From assembly GCF_023856365.1 (NCBI RefSeq), contig NC_064539.1, positions 16,009,519 through 16,073,518 of the forward strand: a stretch of 64,000 nt of DNA. The letters run 5' to 3'. The first letter of the stretch is position 1; every line of letters starts with the position of its first letter. Below the pieces are notes generated by a model, which was given only the letters and a program-made list of their open reading frames with translations, ran no database searches and was not told the DNA's origin. The stretch is from Brienomyrus brachyistius. Taxonomy: Eukaryota > Chordata > Actinopteri > Osteoglossiformes > Mormyridae. The translations under genes and the position numbers were made by a program. Shown in pieces: positions 1 to 12,289 of the stretch.

Positions 1-300
1 GAACCATGGTACTTTCTGAAACCTGTTACACTATAGAGTCAAAGGGTTCCAGTATGGAGACCATGAAAAGACTGCATGCTGTTTTTTCATCATTTCCACC
101 GTAAGTGCAGTTGAAGTCTCTCTGTGGTGTCTCATGCTGCTGTCTAATATCCATTTATAGTACAAAATGTTCTGGTTTTACACTCTTTTGTCTATTTCGG
201 TTAGCTAACTTGTCATATCTGTGACATAACTGCAATCCTCACTTGAAAAAGCAGTCAGAAAATATGAAAGGTATCTAGATATCAGCCTTTAAAATATTAA
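1..300. other. No recognisable feature
   Basis: AT-rich unique-looking sequence. I see no exon, RNA gene or repeat here. Confidence 0.6.
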
Positions 301-520
301 TGGGATGCCGGTCCATCACAGTGCACAGGGCAGGGGACACCCTGGGCGGGATGCCGATCCATCACAGGGCACATGGCAGGGGACACCCTGGATGAGATGC
401 CGGTCCATCACAGTGTACAGGGCAAGGGACACCCTGGATGGGATGCCAGTCCATCACAGGGCACATGGCAGGGGACTGGATGGGATGGCACACGCATTTA
501 CACGGTGTAATTTAGGTGTG
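301..520. repeat. Tandem repeat (about 4 units, roughly 45-55 bp) derived from a fish SINE body
   Basis: The unit contains 'GGATGCCGGTCCATCACAG' followed by 'GGCAGGGGACACCCTGG', repeated with small length changes. The same words occur once in the common fish tRNA-SINE body ('ccagtccatcacagggca'). After the array comes 'GGCACACGCATTTACAC', the normal next part of that SINE. This is therefore a local amplification inside an old SINE copy. The 72-codon open frame across it is a by-product. Confidence 0.7.
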
Positions 521-523
521 TAG

Positions 524-3500
524 TGACACCTACTGTGCCACTGCCATTTTAAAATATTATACATTCATTTTGTTGAATTACTTTAAGGTTTTGCTGTCAC
601 TCTCTGTGTAATGGGTGCTGTGAATAGGAGGATTTGGAAAGCTGATGGATACCGTGTTGCCGTTTTGAGGGGCGAGGCTCCGGTGACGTGCCGGCAAGTC
701 TCACGGATGCTGCTGCCTGACATGAAGTGGCTGGCAGACACCAAATAATGAAAAGCTTTGGTTCGCTTTACCCAAAATTAAAAGCATTGTTGTTATCCAG
801 GGACATGGATAGATGTTCGCCAACATGCAGACAGTCGGGGAGACTCTGGGAGAGCATGCACTCACTGCACAGTAAAGGTACGCCCCCCTTCCCCCCCCCA
901 GAATACCTCTCACACGCAGAGGGCACGTCCACAGTGTGTCAGCAGAGCAGCTCTACCTGAATTTGTTAGAGACATTTTACTGCACACTAGTAAACAGTGG
1001 ACAATACATGAATATAACTAGTTTAACAATATAGTGAGTATATAGAACATAACTGTTTCGGTTTTTATATTCTTGCATTAACTGTGTTTTTGGTGATTTA
1101 GTTGATCCAGTAAATCTAATTTATTCATTTATGTACAGATGTAAATATGCCTAGTTGTCTTCATATAGCCACATTTGTTATACACACATAGTCTTTTTTT
1201 GACGTTTTTTTTTACGTTGCTGTTTTCTGAATCGGATGGATTCAGAAGGTCGCTGGTTTGTATCCTGGGACAGGCAGAGTAATCATATCAAAAGTGTGGT
1301 ATGAAAATGGCTCACCCTGTACTCGGACGCTGAGCTTGCTGTCAGCCCTCTCTGTGTCTTGGCTTTAGGAAACAAAGTTAAATCAGGTCTGTAATGGAAT
1401 AAAACACTCATCTTAAAGAAATGAAGCCTAGTCGGAGAAATTCATTCATGGATTAACAAATGACTGTATCGTTATTCTGTTATAAGTAGACATCCCTGTC
1501 TAGTCAGGTAATAATATCAAAGTCAAACTGAAATACTTTTTAGAATGATAAAATGCAGATCAGTCATGTTCCAGTCATGTTAATGGACCCATTGTTACCA
1601 AACCCTTTTAAATATTTACTAAAGGTTGAAACTTTGGCCTGCCACTGTTTTTAAAACCACGGCTAACATGCAGCAAGAACCCTGAATACTTTCTGCGAAT
1701 CCACGGAAACATCTGCACTTATACAACACTGATCTATGTTGACAGTGTTGAAACTGATGACTGGTAGATCGTTTTGAATCTTTTTTGTGATTTGCTGATT
1801 AATATCATATGGTATAAAAATCTGTGAAAAGCTGTTGTGAAGCTGTCCTCCCCAGCAAGAATAAGTAATACTCGTTTTGCCAGTACTCATGCATTTGCTA
1901 GGAATCAGTTACCTACTGGTCTCAGATGAAATAGGCCTCTGTGTTGATGTTGCGCCATATTTCAGAGAACTCCGGTTTGTGGAATTTCCCAAACATAGGA
2001 AGCATATAGTGCTCAGCCTTTAGACACCCCTCCCTCCATTTAATATCAGCTGTACACAGTGTCCTTAACCTCATAACTACCTTTTCTGTTTCTGCATTCA
2101 CCCTATTGGCTGATCAAAGATTGTATGATGACTGGAATGATCTCTTCAGAGACAGAATGCACACCACTAATTGCATATTGCCCAACAACTTATAGCTACT
2201 GATCTAACTTCACTACATGCACCCGGTGATGCCTACAGAACTTCTGGGTGCGTACATGAGTGAGCAATAAATAATGATGTAATGATGAGGATATATTTCT
2301 TTTCTGCCCTAATCACTGAATGCGTAAGAACAATTCTGCAAATACCAGTCCCATAGAAACTGGTGACCCTCCCACACTGGACTTACGTGATCAGCGGCTG
2401 GTTTGAAAGTGGAGGGCGTGGTTGTCAGCAGGCAGCCACTCTTCATGCTGTTTATCTCCGCCTGTCTCTCACTCAGGACTAAAATTATGACCTAACCGGT
2501 TGACCAAACTGACTCCTATTATTTTCTTCTCTACTTCTTTTGAGCTCATGCTGAGTTTCCTTTCTATTTCCTCTTCCTGCTAGAATTAATCTCTTTTCCT
2601 CATAGCTTCGTGCTTGTTTTGTGGTGAAAGCATCCTTGCCCAGTACCAGTAGCTTCTGAAAAGGGGGAAATAAGTGTCAATACAAGAAGTATTTAAAAAT
2701 AAGCCTGTGTTTGGTGTCGCATTTCTGTGTGGCGAGTTCCGGTTGGCTGTGCTGGCCGGAGCCATTCTCACATCTACGTGACCCGTGACTGTATGTGAAA
2801 ACTGCTGCTAACTCACCCATTACCTGGAAATTCCCTAGAATATCCAAAGGATTTTGACAGCATTAAAATCCACCATGCTAAACTCGTATAATTACCACTT
2901 GATTTTTCCGTCCTCCTTCCATCTTCGACTGGGTTTGTCTGTTTTAACTGTTAAGAGCAAGGCATCTCGCTCGCTGTCCTTTTGTCCCTGGGACGTGTGT
3001 AGCTTTTTCCTTTCAGAGTATTATTTTACAGCTCTAGTTCGGCCTGTGCGTACAAGTGCTGAAAAGTGGTAGCATTTGTAAACTTCATGATATTAATGAG
3101 GTGCAAAATACCTTGTTTCCGCACAGCTTGCAGACACTGAAAACCATGATGCATCACACTACATGTTATAGCATAATAGTCTTTTTAAAACGCTTTAGAT
3201 GTTTTTTAACCCCAGTTCGGCCAAATTGTCATTTTTTCAGCTGTATATATGCATTAATAATGTATACTGTAATATATGCATTAATATTTATGCTACATGA
3301 CTGAGATTTGCCTTTTTCCCTTAAATATAAATGGTAAGGTAATTTAGATGTTCAGCGGAGGAACTGAATAAATTATTTGTGAGGCTAGCTAATGTACTGT
3401 AGAATACTGCGTAATTAAGCATGATAGTTTTACGTTAACATGCCAACAGCATGAATGGTGAAGTATCCAGCTTGTAACATGTCAGTCATATCATATATCA

Positions 3501-3566
3501 TTCTGCAAAACAGATTGGTCAGTGTGAAAAATGTGGCATGGTCTGTCAGTTATGTCATTCAGTATC
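524..3566. other. Upstream sequence without a recognised gene
   Basis: Mostly AT-rich unique-looking DNA; the open frames are short and unlike known proteins. A possible degenerate tRNA-SINE at about 1225-1400 is listed separately. Confidence 0.5.
1225..1400 (+). mobile_element. Possible degenerate tRNA-derived SINE fragment
   Basis: 'GATTCAGAAGGTCGCTGGTTTG' followed by 'TATCC' parallels the better preserved SINE at 5.1 kb, where the same position reads 'ACTCAGAAGGTTGCTGGTTC'. The second half resembles a tRNA B box but is mutated. The boundaries are guesses. Confidence 0.35.
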
Positions 3567-3692
3567 AACGGTGAATAATTCAGGTCCAGAAAGTAAAAAT
3601 CCAGACCATCATTTTGTTTCAACCAACCATTTGAATACTCTGTGAATGTGACTCTTTAACCTGCAGCGGTTGGTGGAAACAAAATGAAACTG
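3567..3692. mobile_element. Partial hAT-type MITE, same family as the copy at 7.07 kb
   Basis: The left end ('TTCAGGTCCAGAAAGTAAAA' then 'ATCCAGACC') matches the left terminal repeat of the MITE at 7066. An inverted partner ('GGTTGGTGGAAACAAAATGA') begins about 3668. The outer right terminal repeat is missing, so the copy is truncated. Confidence 0.65.
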
Positions 3693-3844
3693 ATGCCTCT
3701 TCATTCTCCCTGGATGTTCCTGTGATTTACCTCTGGTCATTACATATTCTCATTAGGTTCCTACTTTGTTAGAAGCTGTGTAGCTCTTTTCATACTGCTT
3801 ACACTTGTACCTGGACTCAGCCTAGTTGCACTTGTTGACACGTA

Positions 3845-3925
3845 TGTTTTTAATGTGCTGTTTGCCTCTCTTGTATGTCACTTTGGACAAATGCATTTGC
3901 TGAATATGTAAATGTAGAGGCCAAT
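3845..3925 (+). mobile_element. LINE/SINE 3' tail fragment
   Basis: 'CACTTTGGACAAATGCATTTG' region followed by 'CTGAATATGTAAATGTA' resembles the 3' tail shared by many fish LINEs and SINEs ('ctttggacaaaagcgtctgc'). Only the tail is recognisable. Confidence 0.5.
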
Positions 3926-4946
3926 GTCAGCTAGTTCAGGGTCTTACTCCGGAGCCCAGCAGTGATGTCACCCCCAGCCTTCTTATGACAGGCAGAGTCG
4001 TATTGCATAGTCACACACTACCCCAAACACTGACACTTGTGATCATGTGGAATTGCATGAACTTTGCGCTTTACTTGTTCATTGATAAATGATACTACTG
4101 AAATATTTTGATGACTTGGGTGAAGTGGTTTGCTGTGTCTTTGTTGAATAAGAATAGGAGCTTTCTCAGCATAACCAAGTAACCAACCCTTCCAAGGGAT
4201 TTTGCACAAGCAAATGTTGTACAACCAGTTGGGATCAGTGTATTTTCCTTTTATTGCAATGCATATTTTTGATAGAATCAATGATAGCAATTTATTTTAA
4301 TAACAGTGTATTGTGCAAGTGCCTTTGGGTTAGAGAGGTTGGATGCTTTCCAAGCCTGATTTGTGCTGTTAAGAGAAACACAGATGTCATTAACATGTTA
4401 ATGTCTTCACAGTGTGGTGTTTTCCAGTTAAGTTGACTTGCTTAGCTGTGTTTGTTGTATTTTTATTATTATCATTATTTTTATTTATTATTATTGTGAT
4501 GATGTTACTTAGAAATACATGGTTGTAGAATATTGGAAAAGATCTATTGAGGTACCACGTGTTCCCAGGCATTTATATATCCATGTGTTGGCTTTCAGTT
4601 TTCCAAATACTCTCTCACTCTCCAGCAGAGACAAACGTGTTTAATTAGCATAACAGAACAGACTTGTTTAGGTAGCACAAGCTCTGTCGAAATTTGAATT
4701 GAATTACTTGCCAAGGGCCGTGTTTGTATAACGACATTGCCTACGCTAATTCAGCTTTCTTCACCACAAGTGGCTGGCTTTGTTTACAATGTAGCTTCCG
4801 TGATTAAATGGACAGTGAAACTACTTGCCAACAGGGAGAATTTAAAATGCTTTAAAAAAAAAAAATTCTGAATTTTTCTTAATTTATCACCATAAATGTG
4901 TAAAGAATAAGTAACATTTTCAACTTACCAACATTTGAACAGATTA
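3926..4946. other. No recognisable gene
   Basis: AT-rich sequence with a short degenerate ATT-type tract near 4458-4500 and a 12-A run near 4853. Nothing else is supported. Confidence 0.5.
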
Positions 4947-5450
4947 CAGTAGCAGCCAAAAGTTTGGACACACCCACTCAGAAGTTTGTTTGTGGTATTC
5001 TCTACATTTTGGAAGAATTATTAAGACATCAAAACTGTAAAGTAACATATATGGAAGTATGTACTGCCCAAAAATTTTATCTAATTTGTTGGGGGGAGCA
5101 GTTCTGTGTGTTGGGACTCAGAAGGTTGCTGGTTCAAATCCCGTGGTCAGCTGAATGATCCCACCATTGGGCCCTTCAGCAAGGCCCTTAACCTCAACTG
5201 CTCCAGTGACTGGCTGACCCCACTATTTCCTATATGCCAGTTCCATGAGGTGGCCTCCTGGGATGCTTATTCATCTGTCCTGAAGGAGGTCCCACATATT
5301 TGCTGAACTATCCACTTTTCCTTCACTCTCTGGTCTGACTCCTCCAAAACCATTTCTACTGTGTTTTGTTAAGTGGCCAGGTCATGTGGTGCTTCACTAT
5401 CTCACTCCTTTGTAGGCGGCTTGGTGTGTCCAAACTTTTAAATGGTACCG
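4947..5450. mobile_element. Non-autonomous Tc1/mariner-type element with a SINE inside
   Basis: The left end reads CAGTAGCAGCCAAAAGTTTG-GACACACC and the right end is its inverted partner (GGTGTGTCCAAACTTTTAAA, then TGGTACCG). These match the terminal repeat of a widespread fish Tc1-like family. A TA precedes the left end; the right TA is lost. Interior blocks such as 'GAAGGAGGTCCCACATAT' and 'GGCCAGGTCATGTGG' are leftovers of the transposase region read antisense, with most of the gene deleted. The element is interrupted at about 5090-5232 by a SINE. Confidence 0.8.
5090..5232 (+). mobile_element. tRNA-derived SINE inserted in the Tc1-like element
   Basis: The segment contains a good Pol III B box (GGTTCAAATCC at about 5129) followed by the SINE body 'GGGCCCTTCAGCAAGGCCC' and 'TTAACCTCAACTGCTCC'. 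The flanking Tc1-like sequence resumes with 'AGTTCCATGAGGTGGCC', so the SINE arrived later. The A box is degraded. It is not a tRNA gene, since no cloverleaf can be completed. Confidence 0.75.
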
Positions 5451-6930
5451 TTTCTCTCAGTGAAAATTTTACCATTGTGAAATAATTCTATGATCAACGT
5501 GTCATTTAACATCAAATACTAGCCTTAATGATTAGTCAATTAGCTTAGCTACAAGCTAGAAGGTGACACAATTATGAAGGATTTAACCTGGTAACCCTAA
5601 AGATGTAAAGATGGGACTGTTGTAGTCGCTCTCAGATAGATACTTTACTCTGCTGGGTAAAACTCTCTGCTGTGGCATTAATATATATAAAAATACTGTA
5701 AATAATGGTGAAGTTGGTAATAAAGACACCCAAAGGTATGGGAAGACTTAGGTCTCTAGATCCAGATGAAAACTACTGGTGTAAAAAGTAAATGCATGCA
5801 TTCATGAAATGCAAAATTATTAGCTCTGATGTGTGATGTCATGTAATGTTATGCATAAATGATCGATGTTCCTCGTAGTACCTGGTGCTATCTTCCATCT
5901 CATTAATCAGTTGGAAACTGGTGTACTTCTTGGTGATGACAGCAAAAGCCTTGCTATTTATGACATGCAATGGACTACAGGACCTAATAATTATGTTTTC
6001 TCCTAATATCGTTTCTGGTGAGGCAATTTTCTCATCTTCCCTTCCTTGGGGCAGTTTGGTGTTGCAGAGGTTTGTGCGATTGTTAATCTCTCCCAACGGG
6101 TGTGCAGAACTGCAGAAATAATTATATTCATTGTAAATATTAAGTTCAGTCATGGCTTTTACTGACTGAAATGGAATTTATGACATTCAAGTTGCTGAAG
6201 TTACTCTGGACTTGTCATTTTTGGGTTGATCCAAAATGCTATGGTATTGATCTGCATTAATGCATGCTAAACACTGGACCACAGCTAACAGTCAGTGTTT
6301 GTCACTGCTGCAAAGAAGCCCAAAAACAGGGGAAGAAGCCAATTGCAGTGGCATCGGCCTTTGATCTAACTAGTCACAGGGGGCCAGTGTGACATTCCTC
6401 AGTTGTCATGTTGCTTTAAACAGGCTAAAGATTGCACCTTAATCTTTGTAAAACTGGTGCCCATTAGTTTTTCCTCATACTTCTCTCATACTTTCTTTCG
6501 CAAACACAGAAGCTGGAAGAATCCTGACATCCTGAACAGCAGGGAGGGTCTTCTCTATAGCTTAATTTCCAGCTTCATCAGTCCACATTTTCTGGCAGGT
6601 GGGAGCTGGCTTTCGGACCCTGCTTTCTGGAAAAGTTGCCCTAGGAGGTCCAAGGGAGTATCTGAAGATACTGCAGCCTGTTAAGCAGTGCAGTACAGCA
6701 CTGCAGTGTAAGCATGAATTAACATAGGCAGCGATGAGATGCTGTTTGTTGGTTTATACATGAATAGCCAATGTTCAGACATGTTCTAAAAATGGCACAC
6801 GAGTAAAGGAGATTTTCAAGACTATCCGAGAAAACCTTAATAAATAACATGTGCACAGTTATAAGCCTGATTAGAACAAGTGGTTTAAATATGGGTATAT
6901 GGATGGATGGATGGATGGATGTTCATGAAC
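5451..6930. other. No confirmed gene
   Basis: Unique-looking AT-rich DNA with one unexplained minus-strand open frame (5839-6153), listed separately. Confidence 0.4.
5839..6153 (-). other. Unrecognised 104-codon open frame
   Basis: It starts with ATG and has protein-like composition, with a charged segment (KKYTSFQLINEMEDSTRYYEE-type) near the C-terminus. I do not recognise the family. No splice sites, neighbours or repeat identity support it. It may be chance, or the relic of a retroposed gene. Confidence 0.15.
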
Positions 6931-6939
6931 ACACAATGT

Positions 6940-7320
6940 GGAAAAAAGCCGGTTATCTTTGATGTTTTTCGGGTCCCCACAAAGATCTGCGAATGCAATC
7001 AAAAAAGTCAGAAGTCTGGTATTTGGTTTGGTTACTTATGGCCAAAGTTAAGACTGGGTAGGGGTCAGAGGTGGCAATTTCAGGTCCAGAAAGTAAAAAT
7101 CCAGATGATTTACTTTCAACCAACCACTTAAGCATAAAGAGTCACAGTCACAGAGTACTCATCTGGTTGATTGAAAGTAAATCATGTTCTGGATTTTTAT
7201 TTTCTGGATCTGAAATCTCCACCTTTGGTAGATGTTAAGGTTGTCATGTTGAGAGTTTTCCCCATAGAAATGAATGGAGAGTCCCCACAAAGATGTAAAT
7301 TATAAACCTGATTGTGTGTG
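6940..7320 (+). mobile_element. GGGGACC-type fish repeat element, interrupted by a MITE
   Basis: 'GGGTCCCCACAAAGATCTGC', 'GGTTTGGTTACTTATGG' and 'CCCCATAGAAATGAATGG' appear in the same order as in the copy at 50.5 kb. The element is split at 7066-7227 by a hAT-like MITE. It ends beside a short TG run. Confidence 0.75.
7066..7227. mobile_element. hAT-like palindromic MITE with 8-bp target-site duplication
   Basis: The 162-bp element begins CAGAGGTGGCAATTTCAGG and ends with the inverted partner (…CTGAAATCTCCACCTTTG). CAGAGG-type termini and 8-bp duplications are hAT hallmarks. Flanking octamers are GTAGGGGT (7058-7065) and GTAGATGT (7228-7235), 6 of 8 identical. The inverted repeats cover most of the element, so it would fold into a hairpin. 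Confidence 0.75.
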
Positions 7321-7384
7321 TGCGTCCGCAGAAGACACCGTATGTGCCTGTGTAAAATATATATTTTTGCAAACTGCAGGCTGG

Positions 7385-7772
7385 TTGTTCACTGTTTCTC
7401 ATTAGTGAAGGGCTTCTTCCTTGCTTTATGGGACTTCAGTCCTACTTCTAGGAATCTGTTTTGAACTGTCCTAGCAGTGCACCTCACACCTGCACTTAAT
7501 GTTTCCCATTCCTGTTGAAGGTCATCTTCCGATTCATAAGAAATTTTGGGATAAATTAACAGTCATCTCTGGCATTAGAAAGTTGTTTTCACCCTTTACC
7601 TGGTTTGTTTCTGGTCATTCTGCTGTCTTAGAAACTCTGAGCCTGGAAGAAACCTGCTGCTCAGTGTCATCTTCTGCCAGCAGAGCCAGGATTAAACCAG
7701 AGTTTAAAAATGCAGATTTCTTTTTAAATATAGGGTGGTCCCTTAATTTTTTTCCAGTGCTGTACACGCACA
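7385..7772 (-). mobile_element. Degenerate Tc1-like DNA transposon fragment
   Basis: The right end ('GGTGGTCCCTTAATTTTTTT' then 'CCAGTGCTGTA') resembles the terminal sequence of a fish Tc1-like family. The interior ('AGTGAAGGGCTTCTTCC', 'TCTGGCATTAGAAAGTTG') looks like antisense transposase remnant. No intact reading frame remains. Assignment is from memory and approximate. Confidence 0.45.
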
Positions 7773-7783
7773 TACATACAGTA

Positions 7784-7930
7784 TAGGCAGTCCCACCATT
7801 AAGAACCTCCGATTTAGGGAGAACTTGTACTTACAAATGGACTGCCAAAAAGCCTATTATATAAAAATTAAGATTAAATACTGTACAATGGCCTATAATA
7901 ACAGAGGTACGCAGTACTTTGTCATGCTCG
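7784..7930 (+). mobile_element. Possible pogo/Tigger-type end fragment
   Basis: 'TAGGCAGTCCCACCATTAAG' after a TA resembles pogo-type termini beginning CAGGCAGTCCC. The other end was not found. Confidence 0.3.
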
Positions 7931-10900
7931 TGGAAACATTAACCCACTTCAGCTGTTCATTTGCTCGAGGTTCAGTACATGCTGTATGTACTTACTTTTA
8001 TCATTACTTTATTATTATTATTATTATTATTGTTATAATTGTTGTTGTCGTATTATTTTTTCAGCTTACCTACACATTTGACTTTGGGAATGGATCTCAT
8101 TCATAATCTTGGAACTGCCTGTATGCCAAATGCCGCATGGGGGGGCACTGATCCCAAGTGGGTGCACAGCCAGCAACGTGCCTCAGAATCACGTGAAGGT
8201 CTGCGCTCAGGCTGTCACCTCTGGTTGCAGTGAAATGCACACTGTCAGCAGGACTCATGGCAGCGTACTAATCCATCTCTGACTGGACACAGGACATCTA
8301 TCCTTTGGTCTCCCTTGGCTTTTTTTTCTTGAGGACGTGATAAATAAATGTTGTCCATGCAGTGAGTCCTGTTGCCAGGCTGCTTTCATTTCAAAGCCTC
8401 AGATGTTTGTTTTAATCAGCAAGGCTTCATTATTGATAGCAAGGTGCCCTTTATTGCCATTCCTTTTTCTTATTTATGGAACTATCTATAGCTCTGTGGC
8501 CAGTAAGATACAAACCCCCCATTCTTTTCTGCCTAATGAGGTGCCTTTATTCCCAAGCTGTAACTCAAAGCACAAAAGAAATTTGCAGCCTGGTTTACAA
8601 AGCTTAGCTCCCACGCATATAGGAAAGAAAAGTACAAATTCAAGAGCTGTAGAGGCACTTTGACTGACGTTGTCTGTTAACAAGGCAAATTGCAACAGCT
8701 GATTTCCTAACACCAAGTTCTGCTGAAATTTTGCTGAATAGATTTTGTACCTGGCTGTGTTGTATGTTTGTATTTTCGATGGAATCGAGACGCCTACTTT
8801 GCCGTTGTATGAGTATGTATCTTATCAGTGTCATTTCGTTGCATTTCTAAAATAACATTCCCTGGTGCCGATTATTCCCTATCTGACAATGTAAATAACG
8901 TCTCTCTTTCCTAACAATTGCTCTGAACTGAGGTAAATCTTAAAATGACAGTGTGTCTCACTGCTGCTTCAAGCAAAAGTCCAGCTTCTTGAGGAGACTG
9001 TGTGTGTGTCGTGCGTGTATCCTGACAGATCTGCTAAGCAAGTAAATATGGTACTTTTACTGCATGCCATTATAGTCATGGTATTTTCATAATTTACACA
9101 GCTATATATTTCAGGTTAGATAAACGCCAAGGAAGATTTAGTTTGAGAACATTATTTTATTATTATTGTGAATTTAGCGGTGTTTTTTAAGTCATTGAGA
9201 AGATGACCCTCTGGTGGTGACACAGAGCAACAACATCTTTTCTTTGCATTTTTCATGATGGACGGATGGATTTTTGCATTGCATTTTATTCACTTAGCTG
9301 GTAGCTCTATTTAAGACTGTGAAATGTAGTTAAACAATGCAGTGATATATTTGTTTTTATGGTGAGTGAATTTTGTAATTCTTAGGAGGAGCAGTAAATG
9401 GAATTTATGGTGCTTTTTTCTGTTTTTATCTGACATTAGATGCCTGCTTAGATTGGGAAGAGCACAGCATGAAGATGTGAGTCTTTGACTTTACTGTAAG
9501 AACAATATGAGACATTAGCAGGTCCCTCTTGAGGTGTCTGTTAAGAAAAGTGTTGGCTCGTTGGTGCAGTTCCCCAGCAAAACAATTAAGCTGTCCAGGA
9601 CATGCATCTACCTGATAAAATAAGCAGTTTGTCTGGTCTTTGTACATGTGAAAGTTACCAGTTAATAAAGTTACTTGCTTCCATAATCTGAATGTTGCCT
9701 CTGTACTCTAACAATATCAGTGAAAAATGCCTGCATGCATCTCAGTCACGCATAGTTTAAAAGCCATTGTTTTCAGTGATGTAATTTCACGTGGTCTAAC
9801 AGAACAGCTGTTTACATTTAAGCAATTCCCCATCATAGGAAGCTTTCAGGTTATTATCACACTACTGGTTTGCCTTGGGGGGGTCTACCGATTAGCTGTT
9901 TGACCGTATAACAAATCGGTGTGTTTATATCTGAAAGACTAAGAATGAGCACAAAGTACTGGTATAGGGCTGCAACATGGAGGTACAGGGCTTTTTTACT
10001 TTCATTGCTACAAGGACTGATATGTTAAATAAAGTAGCCTCTCCTCTCACATGTGTCAACAATATTTTTCATTCAGTGTTTTCATTCTGATGCTTACCTA
10101 TATTAACATATTACATCAGACAAGAAAATATCTACAGTATATTGCTGCTGCTGCACCAGTTAGCAATCTTAACTCCAACAGTAAATGCTAACTAGCCCAG
10201 AAACACATGTTGAATGAAGGGGTGAGTAGGATTTTTGAATTTATCTGTTAGCCTGTACCTTTCAGATTTTCACAGCCTGTATTTAACTTGTACCCATATG
10301 AAAGCAGGAATGCTGTGTTAATTGAGGCTTGTAGATGATGTCCAGTAGTTACTGGGTTTTAAAAGTATATAAGGATCTCGAAGGGATTATTATGTACCTC
10401 AGAAGGTGCTGCTTCCTTATAAGCAGCCACTCCTCCTTAGCAGGTGGAGCTGACTTTTTATTGCATTCATTCCAGCTACATCCACTCTGTAATTATGCAA
10501 AGCTTACTGGAATCAGTAGTGACTAGTAAGTAGGAATGCTGCTTTGCTGTGCATTCTGGCCTGTGGCAGCCATGACTGTAGGTGTGACAGTAGCACAGAT
10601 CGTGCTGATGCTGACAGCAAGTCGCCTTGTTTCTGAGGTAATAATTCTAATGTCTGGCATCATCGGTGCTTTGAATTGGCTGGACTTCGCTCTTGCAGGG
10701 TCAAACATTTGTTGTTCCAGATGATAGGAAGTGAACTGCATGTGATTTTTGGAAAGAGCTCAAGGCTGGGTTACACCCTGGGGGGGGGGGGGGTGATCCC
10801 TGGAAGATTGCCGTGGGATTTTGTACATTTAACGACGTAATTATGAAATGTTCGTCCTGCTGAAGCAAGGGTTCAGCCTTGATGGAGGGCTTCAGATGAC

Positions 10901-12289
10901 TTTTGGTCCTTTTGGCCTTTGTTAGCATTTCTTTTGAACAACAACAGCCAGTCTCTGGTTTTCGTATTTGCTCCACCTCACATTTCCTTGTCTGTAGGGT
11001 GGTGGTAGGATTTCTTTCTCTTGTATCTGAGTCGCTGCCAGGCTGCATTCTCAGAAGAATGCGGAGTCGAGCTGCCTCTCGCTTTGCAGCCCCTTTCATG
11101 TTTGCATGGCATACACCCAGAGGAGCGGCCAGAGCTCCCATCACTTCCCTGACTCAGCTCAGGCTGCTGGGTGACATTTCTGAGGGTCCTCCAGCTTCAT
11201 GTGAGGATATCTCTGTCCCTTATGCTGCCAAGAGCAGCAGTCGTTCCACTTGGATGCCTGAATGAACTCCTCCCTGAATGTTCCAGCTTTGATGACCGAT
11301 CATTTCAACACCATATGAAGTTAAAATACATGAAAGAGATGCTGTGTATTCCTCAGTGTATTAAGATAGATGGCAGTCTTATTAAGGACCCAGAGCTATA
11401 CAAGATTGAAGTTGTTTTTCTTTTGCAATACTACCAGCAATTCTTTGTGGATTACAAATTTCTGAATCAGAACTTAAAGTCTTAAACTTAAAGCAGCAGC
11501 CAGTATTTTTCTCTTTGCTATAGATGCCAACAGCATATTTTATCTGTAGACTGAATGCTGCATTTTGCCTTTCTCAGTTATATAAAGCCACTTAAATTAA
11601 GTTGCCCATTAGGCCTACAGCAAACTAGAATTGATTTTTTTTTTCCCAACCTGGCTGCTTCTTAGACAGAATGATTGGAATGAATCATTTCTTTTTGGTT
11701 GCTTGGAATACTTGTTAGTATTCTAGCATTCTCTGGACACACACAGTGCTTATTGTTACTTCAGCTGCAGAACAGGTACTTTGCCTTTCTCTGTCTTTGT
11801 TTGTTTAAGCCGCCTTGGTGCATAGTCATCAACCCCAGACAGAAGTTTAATTGAAACCTGCTACTTGCTGCATGTTTGTCATTTGTGTTCTTTTTAAATC
11901 TTCAGAAATTCTGTACTTCTTGGTTTTGTGCTAGAAATTATGCCTTTTGACAACCATAAGGTGTTTTTAAAAAGTTCCTCTCAACTCAAAACTAAGCACT
12001 TTCTTTGTAGCAACACTAGCAACACCAGTGATTATTGTTTGGGCTTTTTAAATAGGACTTGCTAAGCTTTTTTAGTTGTAACCTTGTGTGTGTGTGTGTT
12101 TGCATGCTTATTTTTTTGCTGGGTTTTTTTCTCAGGCTTTGTAGGGAACATCTGTTCCGAGGTAGTCAGGGATCAGCATGTCGTCCCTGCAAAGTACCTG
12201 AGTAGTAATAATTTCTAAAGGTCACTTGGGCTACGTTACAGACAGTTGCACTGACCTGCAGGAGACATCATTTCTATTTTTGTTTGTGG
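7931..12289. other. No recognised gene
   Basis: Long unique-looking stretch with ATT-type microsatellite DNA at 8010-8055 and a 14-G run at 10780-10793. Open frames of up to 147 codons (for example 10701-11144, minus) show no family resemblance and no exon-like splice sites that I can defend. Confidence 0.5.

Noticed and set aside
5120..5145. tRNA gene suggested by a perfect B box
   Set aside because: No matching A box or cloverleaf stems; the context is a SINE body.
10701..11265. Overlapping 147- and 120-codon open frames on opposite strands
   Set aside because: No recognisable domain and no credible splice structure; open length is compatible with chance in GC-richer DNA.
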